This document shows positions 8,859-16,319 of a DNA stretch of 55,112 nucleotides, in pieces. Origin of the DNA: Melghiribacillus thermohalophilus. GTDB taxonomy: Bacteria; Bacillota; Bacilli; Bacillales; Alkalibacillaceae. Position 1 is the first letter of the stretch. Each line of letters begins with the position of its first letter. The DNA is taken from the NCBI RefSeq assembly GCF_004342905.1, contig NZ_SMAN01000022.1:1-55112 (forward strand). The letters run 5' to 3'. The notes below the pieces were generated by a model. That model made no database searches. It was not told the DNA's origin and saw nothing but the letters and a program-made list of their open reading frames with translations. The position numbers and the translations under genes are program-made.

Positions 8859-9140
8859 AAGAAATCAGGACTCACACGCGAGATATCAGAGTTCACGCGC
8901 GAAGAATCAGGGCTCATTCGTGAGAAATCAGGACTCACGCGCGAGATATCAGAAGAATCAGGGCTCATGCACAAGAAATCAGGACTCACGCGAGAGATAT
9001 CAGAGTTCACGCGCGAAGAATCAGGGCTCATTCGTGAAAAATCAGGACTCACACGCGAGATATCAGAGTTCACGCGCGAAGAATCAGGGCTTACGCGCAG
9101 GAAATCAGAGTTCACCTGCGAGATATCAGGATCCGCGCAC
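8859..9140. repeat. 21-bp degenerate tandem repeat array with 63-bp higher-order period
   Basis: About thirteen units share the core ATCAGRRYTCACGCGC. Three variants alternate: GAGATATCAGAGTTCACGCGC, GAAGAATCAGGGCTCATTCGT and GAGAAATCAGGACTCACGCGC. The triplet recurs at 8880, 8994 and 9057; one unit near 8943-8972 carries an internal deletion. As 21 is a multiple of three, several frames on both strands stay open and encode heptapeptide repeats (SGLTREI/SEFTREE on plus, SRVNSDI/SRVSPDF on minus). No start is preceded by a convincing ribosome binding site, so I treat it as non-coding repeat DNA. Confidence 0.9.
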
Positions 9141-9243
9141 CGGGACTCTTGATCAATATTTTGTATAAGATATCGGCTATCAAGGAAAAATCATATGAAA
9201 ACGGGTGACTCATATTTTAGAGCCAGACTCGTTTATTTTTCTA

Positions 9244-10170
9244 TCACTCCGCCGGTTCTAAATCTTCAATGGAATCAATGTTCATATAGGATGGTACAAC
9301 TAAGCCGATTCTGGCGCCTCTCAGGTTTTCGCCCAGGTCTTCAAACTCGCCTTCATACTTTTCATAGAAAGCGGCGTGGGTCGCTGGCATCCATGGTGCA
9401 AGGGAAGCATCACCGTCTCCTTTGGCAATGGCCTGGAACATAATGGATGGGTCTACTGGCGTGAGTTTTACTTCGTATCCCATCTGCTCCAGCACGATTT
9501 TTGCTACATGGGCTGAAGAGCGCTCGGTATCCCAGGGGGTTAAAACTAATTCGATGGATGTACCGTCGACAGGTTCGACGCCTTCTGTCCATTCATCTAC
9601 TTTGTCCTGGTTTTCATCCACCCACTGCCGGGCAGCGTCTTCAAATTCCATTTCCTGTGCAGCAAGCATGACTTCTTCCATGTCCGCCGGCTCCCAGTGA
9701 AATCGGTCTAGAATCGTGTAGGCCTCAGGCATGTCTTCTTTTAAACCTTTTCTGACAATGGTGGAAATGTATTCGACATCCCTATAAACCCCTCTTGGGT
9801 CTTCCAAATATTTTAAGTCATATTTTGCAAATTTGAAGTGAGGAGACCAGCCTGTGACAATAATAGGCTCTTCATTTTGAATCGCATCATCTAATTCGGA
9901 CAGCATGGCGACTGTGGAGGAATTGATCTGTTCCCAGCCGGCAAGGTTTTCATACTCTTCCAGTGCGTTGTCCGTTGCCTGGGTAATGCCGGCACCAGGC
10001 TCAATTCCAGTAATGGTGTAGTCGACTTTTTCGCTAATGCTGATGGTTTCGGTTTGATCTTCTCCGCTGTCAGCCGTATCGTCTATATTTTCCTGTCCGC
10101 AGCCGGCTGCTATCAGGGATAAAGATACTCCGGCTATCATCCCAAGACTTTTCCAGTTCACTTGAAACAC
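9244..10170 (-). CDS. opuAC: Glycine betaine-binding lipoprotein, OpuAC-like
   Basis: This substrate-binding protein has the B. subtilis OpuAC domain order: GIEPGAGITQATDNA first, then VTGWSPHFKFAKYDLKYLEDP, and the second lobe with LTPWDTERSSAHVAKIVLEQ, APWMPATHAAFYEKY and GLVVPSYMNIDSIEDL. The betaine cage tryptophans (GW, PW) are visible. A lipobox (AAGC, Cys24 from the chosen start) follows a hydrophobic segment. I chose the GTG at 10170 because AAAGGAG is 11 bases upstream and the signal peptide then has normal length; longer frames start in unlikely sequence. No opuAA/opuAB genes are adjacent, so it either serves a transporter encoded elsewhere or is an orphan. The role would be osmoprotectant uptake. 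Confidence 0.85.
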   Translation of the reverse strand: MFQVNWKSLGMIAGVSLSLIAAGCGQENIDDTADSGEDQTETISISEKVDYTITGIEPGAGITQATDNALEEYENLAGWEQINSSTVAMLSELDDAIQNEEPIIVTGWSPHFKFAKYDLKYLEDPRGVYRDVEYISTIVRKGLKEDMPEAYTILDRFHWEPADMEEVMLAAQEMEFEDAARQWVDENQDKVDEWTEGVEPVDGTSIELVLTPWDTERSSAHVAKIVLEQMGYEVKLTPVDPSIMFQAIAKGDGDASLAPWMPATHAAFYEKYEGEFEDLGENLRGARIGLVVPSYMNIDSIEDLEPAE

Positions 10171-10258
10171 GTCGTACAACACTCCTTTAGTTGTTTGTTT
10201 GCTACATGGTGTCATTTTTACAGGGAGCGATTTTTCATGCTTTTTTAGCAATTCATGA

Positions 10259-10288
10259 ATTTTAAACCTATTTAAGTGTCTGATTCAA
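10259..10288 (-). promoter_or_regulatory. Candidate sigma-A promoter of opuAC
   Basis: On the minus strand TTGAAT and TAAAAT are separated by 18 bases, about 90 bases upstream of the GTG start. Confidence 0.5.
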
Positions 10289-10321
10289 ATGTGAAATTTG
10301 AATAATTTTGTACAAATTATC

Positions 10322-10341
10322 TATACAGACGAAACTGTATA
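10322..10341. promoter_or_regulatory. Inverted repeat upstream of opuAC promoter
   Basis: TATACAG and CTGTATA form a perfect 7-bp inverted repeat with a six-base spacer, about 35 bases upstream of the predicted -35 of opuAC. The form suits a dimeric regulator; its identity is unknown. Confidence 0.35.
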
Positions 10342-10595
10342 AATCTTATCAGGGGTATTCCGATCTTTTCTCTATTTTTCTCCACTTAACACCATGGTTT
10401 GCAAAAAAATTCTCTCAGCGCAATCAAACCCTTTCATTTGACACCCCGATCGTTCCTGAATGAAGGTAATGCTATCAAACACCATGGAGAAACATGATCG
10501 ATCCATTCATGAAAGGCTGTATGATGATTGTATAAATTTAACGCCGGGATTAATTCTGGACGACATTTGTTCATTTAAATTTGTTGTTATCCTTC

Positions 10596-10619
10596 TTCAA
10601 CTAAGAAGGGTTAGTTGAA
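10596..10619. promoter_or_regulatory. Perfect 9-bp inverted repeat (operator-like)
   Basis: TTCAACTAA and TTAGTTGAA are exact inverted copies with a GAAGGG spacer. They lie about 70 bases upstream of the small membrane protein gene and no T run follows, so an operator is more likely than a terminator. Confidence 0.4.
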
Positions 10620-10685
10620 CGAATTCCTTCCATGTTATCATTACGTTTAGTTTATGTTAACATCCATTTAAAAGGGGGGATTGAT

Positions 10686-10973
10686 GTGGAAGATGGATAC
10701 CAGATAGGGTTGGTTGTTCTAAGTGTTGTTATATTTGCGGGCTTAGCTTTGATCATATATGAAAAACGAAGACGGCGAGATTTTCCCAGGGTTTATAAAG
10801 AACTGGGAGCATCTTGTGTATTTACCTTTGTGATGCTCCTTGCAGCTGTTTATATTTATGTGAACTTTGGGGTTACTGCGGGGTTGTTGGTGACGTTATT
10901 TTTCCTTTTGATGGGGCTCATTTTAGTAGGATATGTTATCAAAAAGATCCAGAAAACAAGTTCGATCAAATAA
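10686..10973 (+). CDS. Small membrane protein, unknown
   Basis: With the GTG start (AGGGGGG six bases upstream) the product is 95 residues with three hydrophobic segments: an N-terminal one (LVVLSVVIFAGLALIIY), a basic loop (EKRRRRDFPR), then two further helices. The longer frame from 10632 lacks a ribosome binding site. I do not recognise a family. The gene stops four bases before a relic OCD tail, so a deletion joined them. A perfect inverted repeat lies upstream. Confidence 0.6.
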   Translation: MEDGYQIGLVVLSVVIFAGLALIIYEKRRRRDFPRVYKELGASCVFTFVMLLAAVYIYVNFGVTAGLLVTLFFLLMGLILVGYVIKKIQKTSSIK

Positions 10974-10977
10974 ACCC

Positions 10978-11061
10978 GATGAAATCACTTTTTTTAAATT
11001 TGCAGGCTTTGCCATCGCCAATCTTGTGACGGCAGTGACGGTGTATCAGGACAGGACATAA
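10978..11061 (+). pseudogene. Relic: last 27 codons of a third OCD-family gene
   Basis: Translated from 10978 it reads DEITFFKFAGFAIANLVTAV and continues to a TAA, matching the C-terminus of the intact OCD protein (DEITFFKSVGFAMADLVTAV) at 16 of 20 positions. Nothing upstream resembles the rest of the gene. A terminator follows. Confidence 0.85.
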
Positions 11062-11075
11062 TCGGTTTTGTGCGG

Positions 11076-11107
11076 AGAAGTGCCTGGACAGTATGGCACT
11101 TCTTTTA
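11076..11107 (+). terminator. Intrinsic terminator after OCD relic
   Basis: AGAAGTGCC and GGCACTTCT form a nine-base-pair stem with a ten-base loop, followed by TTTTAT. Confidence 0.75.
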
Positions 11108-11182
11108 TGTTTCTGGGCATAGTTGCAATGAAGTCAGGTCATTCGTCGCGGGATACATATGAAAAGGGGCTTGTATAGTTGT

Positions 11183-11212
11183 TTGAAAATAATGATTATT
11201 TCTAATTATAAT
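11183..11212 (+). promoter_or_regulatory. Promoter of the symporter operon with Fur/PerR-like palindrome
   Basis: TTGAAA and a consensus TATAAT are 18 bases apart. Between them lies the palindrome AAATAATGATTATTT, which resembles the 7-1-7 arrangement of Fur/PerR/Zur boxes at about ten of fourteen positions. The promoter call is fairly firm; metal or peroxide control is speculative. Confidence 0.55.
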
Positions 11213-11250
11213 AAAATATAGTTGTAATAAAACAACAAGGGGGTGATGAT

Positions 11251-11460
11251 GTGAAAAGGTCAAAAGTAAAAGATCCTGGAATCATCCTCACGATTGTGCT
11301 GGCTGTATACGCAGCCCTGGTTTTTATCTGGTGGCCGGCTGATGTGTACCTGGGTGGGATTTCCCTTGTGGGCTGGCTCATGTTTATTGGTTTGTTTTTC
11401 TGGGTACTCATCGGTGTGATTTATGTGATCTGGATTGAAAAATTGGATCAGCAGCAGTAG
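11251..11460 (+). CDS. Small two-helix protein paired with Na+/solute symporter
   Basis: The 69-residue protein has two hydrophobic segments (ILTIVLAVYAALVFIWW and GWLMFIGLFFWVLIGVIYVIW). It resembles the short DUF3311-type membrane proteins often encoded directly before SSS-family symporters, which probably assist the carrier. The GTG start follows AAGGGGGTGATGAT. The symporter starts 37 bases later with its own ribosome binding site, so the two are co-transcribed. Confidence 0.7.
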   Translation: MKRSKVKDPGIILTIVLAVYAALVFIWWPADVYLGGISLVGWLMFIGLFFWVLIGVIYVIWIEKLDQQQ

Positions 11461-11497
11461 GGAATGGATTTCTGGAATTTGAGAGGAGGAAGTTCAC

Positions 11498-12943
11498 ATG
11501 AGGGTAACGGAATCCGTGATTCTTTTCATTTATTTAATTGTGATGACGCTGATTGGGATTTACTTTTATAAACGTGCCCGTCAGTCTGAAAGCGATTATT
11601 TTACGGCAGGGAGGAGCATCAATACCTTTGTCGGTTCTTTTGCTGCCTTTGCGGCGGTTGCCAGTTCCAGTTCCCTGATGGGAGCCGTTGGGGGAGGAGT
11701 GGCCAATGGCCTTCCGTTCTTCCTGACATATGCTTTTGGCGTGATTGCGATTTTTCCTTTTGCGATGTTTTTAATCGCCGGGCAAATTCGCAGATCCGGG
11801 GTTAAAACGGTTCCTGACTTTTTTTATCAGCGCTATGGAAAATCGGTGCAGATTGTTTCTGCGCTGGTTGTCGTAATCGGGATGACTTTTTATATGATTC
11901 CTCAATTAACTGCTTCCGGCATTATCGGATCGTATGTGCTTGGCATTGATTATACTACCGCTGTTATTGTACTCGGTCTTGGCTTTACGCTGTATGCCGC
12001 ATTAGGTGGGATGTGGGCCATTACCTATACCGATCTCTTACAGGGAGCCATCATGCTGATCGGAATTCTTTTGCTGGCAGGATTTATTCTTGTAGATCAT
12101 GGTGGGTTATCGAATCTGCTGAACAGTGCCCTTGCTGCCAGTCCAACCTTTGGGGATGTTAATTTGCCATGGATGTCTTACTTTGGATTATTTATAGCTT
12201 TTTTGTGGTTCGGAATCGTTTCCCCTTCTGTGGTTATGCGTAATTTTGCTTCCAGAGATGAAAAAATTGCCCGTCGTTCGGCTATGGGAGCGACAATTCT
12301 TTATATCCTGCTGTTTTTAGCTGGATTTGTAGTGACAGGGGCAGGGGCAGCCCTGGATGTTATCGGATCGCTGGAGAATACCGATATGGTATTTGTTTCG
12401 GTTATAGAACATTATTTGCCACCCATTTTAGGCGGGATTATGCTGGCTGGTATCATGGCTGCCATTATGTCATCGGCTGATGCAATGTTGCTGGCTATTT
12501 CGGCAGGAGTGGCCCATGATATTTATAAAAAACATATCAACAAGAATGCCAGTGAGCGGTTTGTGACCGGTCTCGGTTTGATGGTCATGATTGTCGCCAG
12601 TGTAATCGGAATCATCTTTGCCATTCATCCACCGGGGATCATTGCGGTAATGGTTGGATGGGTCGGCGGGTTTTTGTTGTCGTCCTTTGGCTTCCCACTG
12701 GTGCTTGGAATCTGGTGGAAACGTGCAAACAAAACCGGCGCACTTGTTGGAATGTTAAGCGGAGCGGTTACGTTTTTAATATTGGTGATGACCCAGGTAC
12801 TTCCAACGAACGCGGAACCGATTGTGGCAGCCCCAGTTTCTCTGTTGCTGACGATGATCGTCAGTGTGATGACAGAAGCCCCCCCAAAAGAAATACAGGA
12901 TCGGGTGGACTTTTACCATGGCATGTCTGAAGAAACCCATTAA
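11498..12943 (+). CDS. Sodium:solute symporter (SSS family)
   Basis: The 481-residue protein has about 13 membrane helices typical of PutP/PanF/ActP carriers, with SDYFTAGRSINTF near the start, VPDFFYQRYGKSVQ, and MAAIMSSADAMLLAISAGVAHDIY, whose adjacent serines match the Na+ site in helix 8. The substrate cannot be told from sequence; carboxylate-type compounds would suit its neighbours. AGGAGGAAGTTCAC precedes the ATG. It sits between the small accessory protein and a hypothetical gene in one operon ended by a strong terminator. Confidence 0.9.
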   Translation: MRVTESVILFIYLIVMTLIGIYFYKRARQSESDYFTAGRSINTFVGSFAAFAAVASSSSLMGAVGGGVANGLPFFLTYAFGVIAIFPFAMFLIAGQIRRSGVKTVPDFFYQRYGKSVQIVSALVVVIGMTFYMIPQLTASGIIGSYVLGIDYTTAVIVLGLGFTLYAALGGMWAITYTDLLQGAIMLIGILLLAGFILVDHGGLSNLLNSALAASPTFGDVNLPWMSYFGLFIAFLWFGIVSPSVVMRNFASRDEKIARRSAMGATILYILLFLAGFVVTGAGAALDVIGSLENTDMVFVSVIEHYLPPILGGIMLAGIMAAIMSSADAMLLAISAGVAHDIYKKHINKNASERFVTGLGLMVMIVASVIGIIFAIHPPGIIAVMVGWVGGFLLSSFGFPLVLGIWWKRANKTGALVGMLSGAVTFLILVMTQVLPTNAEPIVAAPVSLLLTMIVSVMTEAPPKEIQDRVDFYHGMSEETH

Positions 12944-12964
12944 TGGCATTAAAGGATGAACGGT

Positions 12965-13549
12965 ATGAAAACAGGGAGATCAAGCGTTCAGCGAATTACA
13001 TGCATTCAGCAGGGTTCTTTACTTACAAAGAATGAAGCACTGGCGTATGCTTATAAATATTTGCCGTTGAAGCTAAAGTGGGTTAAGGAGATGAACAGGG
13101 AACGTTTAAAGGAATATGTTTTGTCCTGTGAACAGATCTATCACCCGTTCTGGATAGCGAAAACGCTGGTAATCGCGGAACGGCCCCCTTTCCCACCGAA
13201 AAAAATGCCCAATGTTATTTTTGTGGATGCGGTGTATGGATACCGGGGATTGTTTGGGAAAGTTCCTCCCCTGGAAGAAAGCGATGTTCGGAAAGATCAG
13301 CTCGTGCCAGAGAAGATTCACGATCAAGATGACGCACTGCGATATGTCAAGCATGTACAGCACAGGCAAATGAATCGTTCTTATTTGTTAAAAAAGCCGA
13401 TTCATCAAATCCAGGAAATGTTTGTCGCATATGTTCCCCTCTGGAACATTCACGTAAAAGTGAGAAATCACGATGCCATCTATATGATCAATGCAAACAC
13501 GGGAGAAAGAGAAAGGTTTTGTAGGCAGGGGCAGTTACTTGACGCATAG
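12965..13549 (+). CDS. Hypothetical soluble protein in the symporter operon
   Basis: From ATG 12965 (AAAGGA eight bases before) the product is 194 residues, soluble, rich in aromatic and basic residues, with no motif I know. A proline-rich stretch (ERPPFPPKKMPN) sits in the middle and the C-terminal part reads AYVPLWNIHVKVRNHDAIYM. The earlier ATG at 12956 lacks a ribosome binding site. It begins 21 bases after the symporter and shares its terminator, so it may modulate or accompany that transport system. Confidence 0.65.
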   Translation: MKTGRSSVQRITCIQQGSLLTKNEALAYAYKYLPLKLKWVKEMNRERLKEYVLSCEQIYHPFWIAKTLVIAERPPFPPKKMPNVIFVDAVYGYRGLFGKVPPLEESDVRKDQLVPEKIHDQDDALRYVKHVQHRQMNRSYLLKKPIHQIQEMFVAYVPLWNIHVKVRNHDAIYMINANTGERERFCRQGQLLDA

Positions 13550-13587
13550 AAAAAACGAAGGGCAGAGACAAATGAATGGAAAAAAAG

Positions 13588-13610
13588 CAGGCACAGGCCT
13601 GCTTTTTTTG
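13588..13610 (+). terminator. Intrinsic terminator of the symporter operon
   Basis: AGCAGGC / GCCTGCT stem, four-base loop and seven T residues; an A run on the left would let it work in both directions. Confidence 0.85.
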
Positions 13611-13980
13611 TCAGCAAGACGACCAGCATCAGTCGTTGTTTCCTCCAACAGGAGACTATTCAGCTTCTGACAGAGAGTATCCATTTCTATAGAATCAGAA
13701 TCCTTAATGAATCGCTGTTTAAAGTTGTCCAGAGTGGATTGGGGGTAGGCATTCGGTTTCAGAACCCCTAATTGTTCTACTCTTTTGACCACCATGGTGT
13801 GAGCACTTGCTGATGAAGTGTACGAAGCAGTGCCTATAAGTGATCAGGTTCATTGCTGCCACTACTATGGACGGACATGGGTTAAACCAATCACATAGGT
13901 TTTATGTTTTTCATCTATTTCAGGGAGGAATTCAAACGATTTGGGACGACAACATGCATGGTCCCGTCAGGCCCCTGGTA
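13611..13980. other. Intergenic with possible minus-strand coding relic
   Basis: On the minus strand a frame from about 13840 down to 13600 stays open (it includes MVVKRVEQLGVLKPNAYPQS) but has a TGA just upstream, no ribosome binding site, and runs into the terminator. It looks like a protein fragment I cannot name. I see nothing else here. Confidence 0.3.
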
Positions 13981-14853
13981 TTATTTTTTTATCGGAATAT
14001 AAATATCGATTTCAGAATCCGGGTTCATTGGTCCGAAAAATCGGGCATCATCGTATAGTTCGAATTCAGGTCCATTTCCTCTGTCATAGCCGTTTTTTGG
14101 AAACCATGTTCCGTAAATATACTGAAACGTATCCTGCAGGGTTTCTGTGGTTCCTCTGTGGGTAAACACGACGTATTCATTGGCAGGGAAGGATTTTCCC
14201 ACCATACCTTCAGGAATATCCTTTAGTTCATATACCTCCACTCCAGCGATATAATTAAATTCTACATTGACTCCCGTCGGTTCCATTACGCCTAAATAGA
14301 TCGTTTGAGAGACTCTGTGCTGAATTTGATCCTTCACCTGATCCAGTTCATCCCACATGTTTGGAATTTCATGGGCCCGGGAACTGTGCATTTGCAAACC
14401 TACAATGTGATATGCCTCTTTCTTCTTAAATTTTGGTTCCATTTGATTCACTCCTTTTAAATGATGAATGTTTTTGTCGGTAAATGGTTTTCGTTTCGTC
14501 AAATGATAGAGCAGCTGGTAGTTTTCCTGGTGTTTTCGGAATGCGCCGGGGGTCACACCAAACATCTTTTTAAAGGCTCTGGTAAAAGCCTCCTGTGACT
14601 CATAGCCATAGTCAAATGCGATGTCAATGATTCGTTTGTTCGTGATGAAAAGGTCCCGGGCAGCGAGAGACAGCCTGCGCTTTTTGACGTATTCGGTGAT
14701 GGTCTCACCCAGTATGGAGTGGAAGATTCGGTGGAAATGAAAGGGTGACAGCCCTACATGACGGGATATGCTCTCGAGACTGATCTCTTCATGTATGTTG
14801 GTTTCCATGAAATCGATCGCACTGGAAATTCTTTTAAAATAGTCCACACTCAT
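13981..14853 (-). CDS. AraC-family regulator with GyrI-like effector domain
   Basis: The 290-residue protein has an N-terminal AraC/XylS double helix-turn-helix (about residues 8-106: EEISLESISRHVGLSPFHFH, then IIDIAFDYGYESQEAFTRAF and GVTPGAFRKH) and a C-terminal GyrI-like/SOUL effector-binding domain (about 140-290). This Rob/SbmC-like arrangement binds small hydrophobic or cationic ligands and usually activates resistance or efflux genes. The ATG at 14853 has GGAGG eight bases upstream; the frame continues about 46 codons further without a site. It is transcribed alone, and its target is not evident nearby. Confidence 0.88.
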   Translation of the reverse strand: MSVDYFKRISSAIDFMETNIHEEISLESISRHVGLSPFHFHRIFHSILGETITEYVKKRRLSLAARDLFITNKRIIDIAFDYGYESQEAFTRAFKKMFGVTPGAFRKHQENYQLLYHLTKRKPFTDKNIHHLKGVNQMEPKFKKKEAYHIVGLQMHSSRAHEIPNMWDELDQVKDQIQHRVSQTIYLGVMEPTGVNVEFNYIAGVEVYELKDIPEGMVGKSFPANEYVVFTHRGTTETLQDTFQYIYGTWFPKNGYDRGNGPEFELYDDARFFGPMNPDSEIDIYIPIKK

Positions 14854-15111
14854 CAGAATTCCTCCTTGATTGAATTGATTATATCCATTTCGGATGAAAA
14901 GTTTTTGATTTATTTTGCGATTTTGAAAACAACACGGTAAAGGGAGGTATGCGTAGACGAAAGGGATTTGATGTATATATCTTTCATACATTCGGTTAAT
15001 GTGACATTTTTCCTGCCTGAGTTTTTCAAATCAATAATCGATTATTCATGTGCCTTTTTGTCTGGGTGCAAAAGGGGAAGCGCATTCATGTAAAGGAGAT
15101 TCGCAAAAGAT

Positions 15112-15140
15112 TTGACAAAACATACAGCGCTTAATTAATG
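15112..15140 (+). promoter_or_regulatory. Candidate promoter of the OCD gene
   Basis: A consensus TTGACA is followed after 17-18 bases by TTAATG/TAATGT, about 35 bases before the ATG. The remainder of 14854-15111 contains no gene or repeat that I can support. Confidence 0.5.
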
Positions 15141-15174
15141 TACGTTAATAATAGAAGTCTAACGAGGTGATCCT

Positions 15175-16137
15175 ATGCTTGTCATCACAGACGAAGAGAT
15201 CAAGAAACATGTTACCATGAAACAGTGCCTGGCTGCGGTTGAAGAGGCGGCGAAAATTTACCGGACAGGGAACAACAAACAGCCGATCCGGACGGCAATG
15301 AATATCGACAAACAGAACGGGACGATGCTGTATATGCCTTCTTATTCAGAAGAGGTCGGGTATACGGCGGTGAAGATCGTGAGTGTGTTTCCGGAAAACC
15401 GGAATCGGGGGATGAAGTCACTGCAGAGCAAGATTTTGCTCACCGATGCGGAAACGGGTGCGCATGTGGCACTGATGGATGCGTCATGGCTGACGGTGAT
15501 GCGTACGGGTGCCATCAGCGGTGTGGCGGCGAAGTATCTGGCAAGAGAAGACACCCGGACATGTCTGGTCATCGGCTGTGGCGAGCAGGCACGGGGGCAA
15601 ATCGGTGCAGCACTGGAAGTCCGGGAGCTGGAGACGGTTTATCTGTATAACCCGACGAGATCCAAAGCGGAATCCCTGAAAGCCTATATTTTGGATGAGC
15701 TAGCGTTTAACGGGAAAGTAGAGGTTGTGGAAGACCCTGATGAAAAGGCAGGAGATGTGGATATGATCATCACTGCCACCAATTCCGTGACACCCGTGTT
15801 TGACGGGAATCTGATAAAGCCCGGTACCCACATCAGCGGGATCGGATCCTTTAAACCGAGCATGCAGGAAGTGGACGTGAATGTGCTGAAGAAGGCAGAC
15901 AAAATCATGTGTGATACCTTTGAAGGCTGCATGGAAGAAGCGGGTGATTTTCTGATTCCTATGGAAAAGGGCGAGTTTTCAGAAGAAACGATTGAAGGTG
16001 AACTCGCCGATCTCGTTCTGGGTGCGGTACCTGGACGGGAAGACAACGACGAAATAACTTTTTTTAAATCCGTAGGCTTTGCCATGGCTGACCTCGTGAC
16101 GGCAGTGGAGATTTATCGGGTGATGAAAAAACAATAG
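15175..16137 (+). CDS. Ornithine cyclodeaminase / mu-crystallin family dehydrogenase
   Basis: The 320-residue protein matches the OCD/mu-crystallin family, whose members reduce cyclic or linear imines or deaminate amino acids with NAD(P)H (ornithine cyclodeaminase, ketimine reductase, archaeal alanine dehydrogenase). An N-terminal substrate lobe has AVKIVSVFPENRNRG; the Rossmann domain has VIGCGEQARGQ (GCGEQA at 134-139) and THISGIGSF. The exact substrate cannot be read. GAGGTGATCCT precedes the ATG. It has its own promoter and terminator, directly upstream of a two-component system and the tct transporter, so it may act on the imported compound. It is the only intact one of three copies in the window. 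Confidence 0.88.
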   Translation: MLVITDEEIKKHVTMKQCLAAVEEAAKIYRTGNNKQPIRTAMNIDKQNGTMLYMPSYSEEVGYTAVKIVSVFPENRNRGMKSLQSKILLTDAETGAHVALMDASWLTVMRTGAISGVAAKYLAREDTRTCLVIGCGEQARGQIGAALEVRELETVYLYNPTRSKAESLKAYILDELAFNGKVEVVEDPDEKAGDVDMIITATNSVTPVFDGNLIKPGTHISGIGSFKPSMQEVDVNVLKKADKIMCDTFEGCMEEAGDFLIPMEKGEFSEETIEGELADLVLGAVPGREDNDEITFFKSVGFAMADLVTAVEIYRVMKKQ

Positions 16138-16146
16138 TTTCAATTC

Positions 16147-16177
16147 AATCATCCCGGTAATCCGGGATGATTTTTTA
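16147..16177 (+). terminator. Intrinsic terminator after OCD gene
   Basis: AATCATCCCGG / CCGGGATGATT stem with four-base loop and T run. Confidence 0.9.
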
Positions 16178-16319
16178 TGGCTAAACTCAAACTGGAAATC
16201 TTTTTCTTGCGTGAACCATCTTAAAGAATACACATCCCCTGTCCAAACAGGTATAATAAATATCAAATATTTTGACAGATCAATAGAGCAGAACTTTCAA
16301 TCATGGGGGACCTCTTTCG

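Noticed and set aside
8859-9140. CRISPR array
   Set aside because: The units are contiguous and degenerate with no unique spacers between them, and no cas genes are near.
8805-9152. Open frames of about 115 codons on both strands of the 21-bp repeat
   Set aside because: They arise because the unit length is a multiple of three; no start has a convincing ribosome binding site and both strands are equally open.
9244-10170. Circularly permuted or truncated betaine-binding protein
   Set aside because: The lobe order at first looked swapped, but it is the normal B. subtilis OpuAC order and the ending matches the family.
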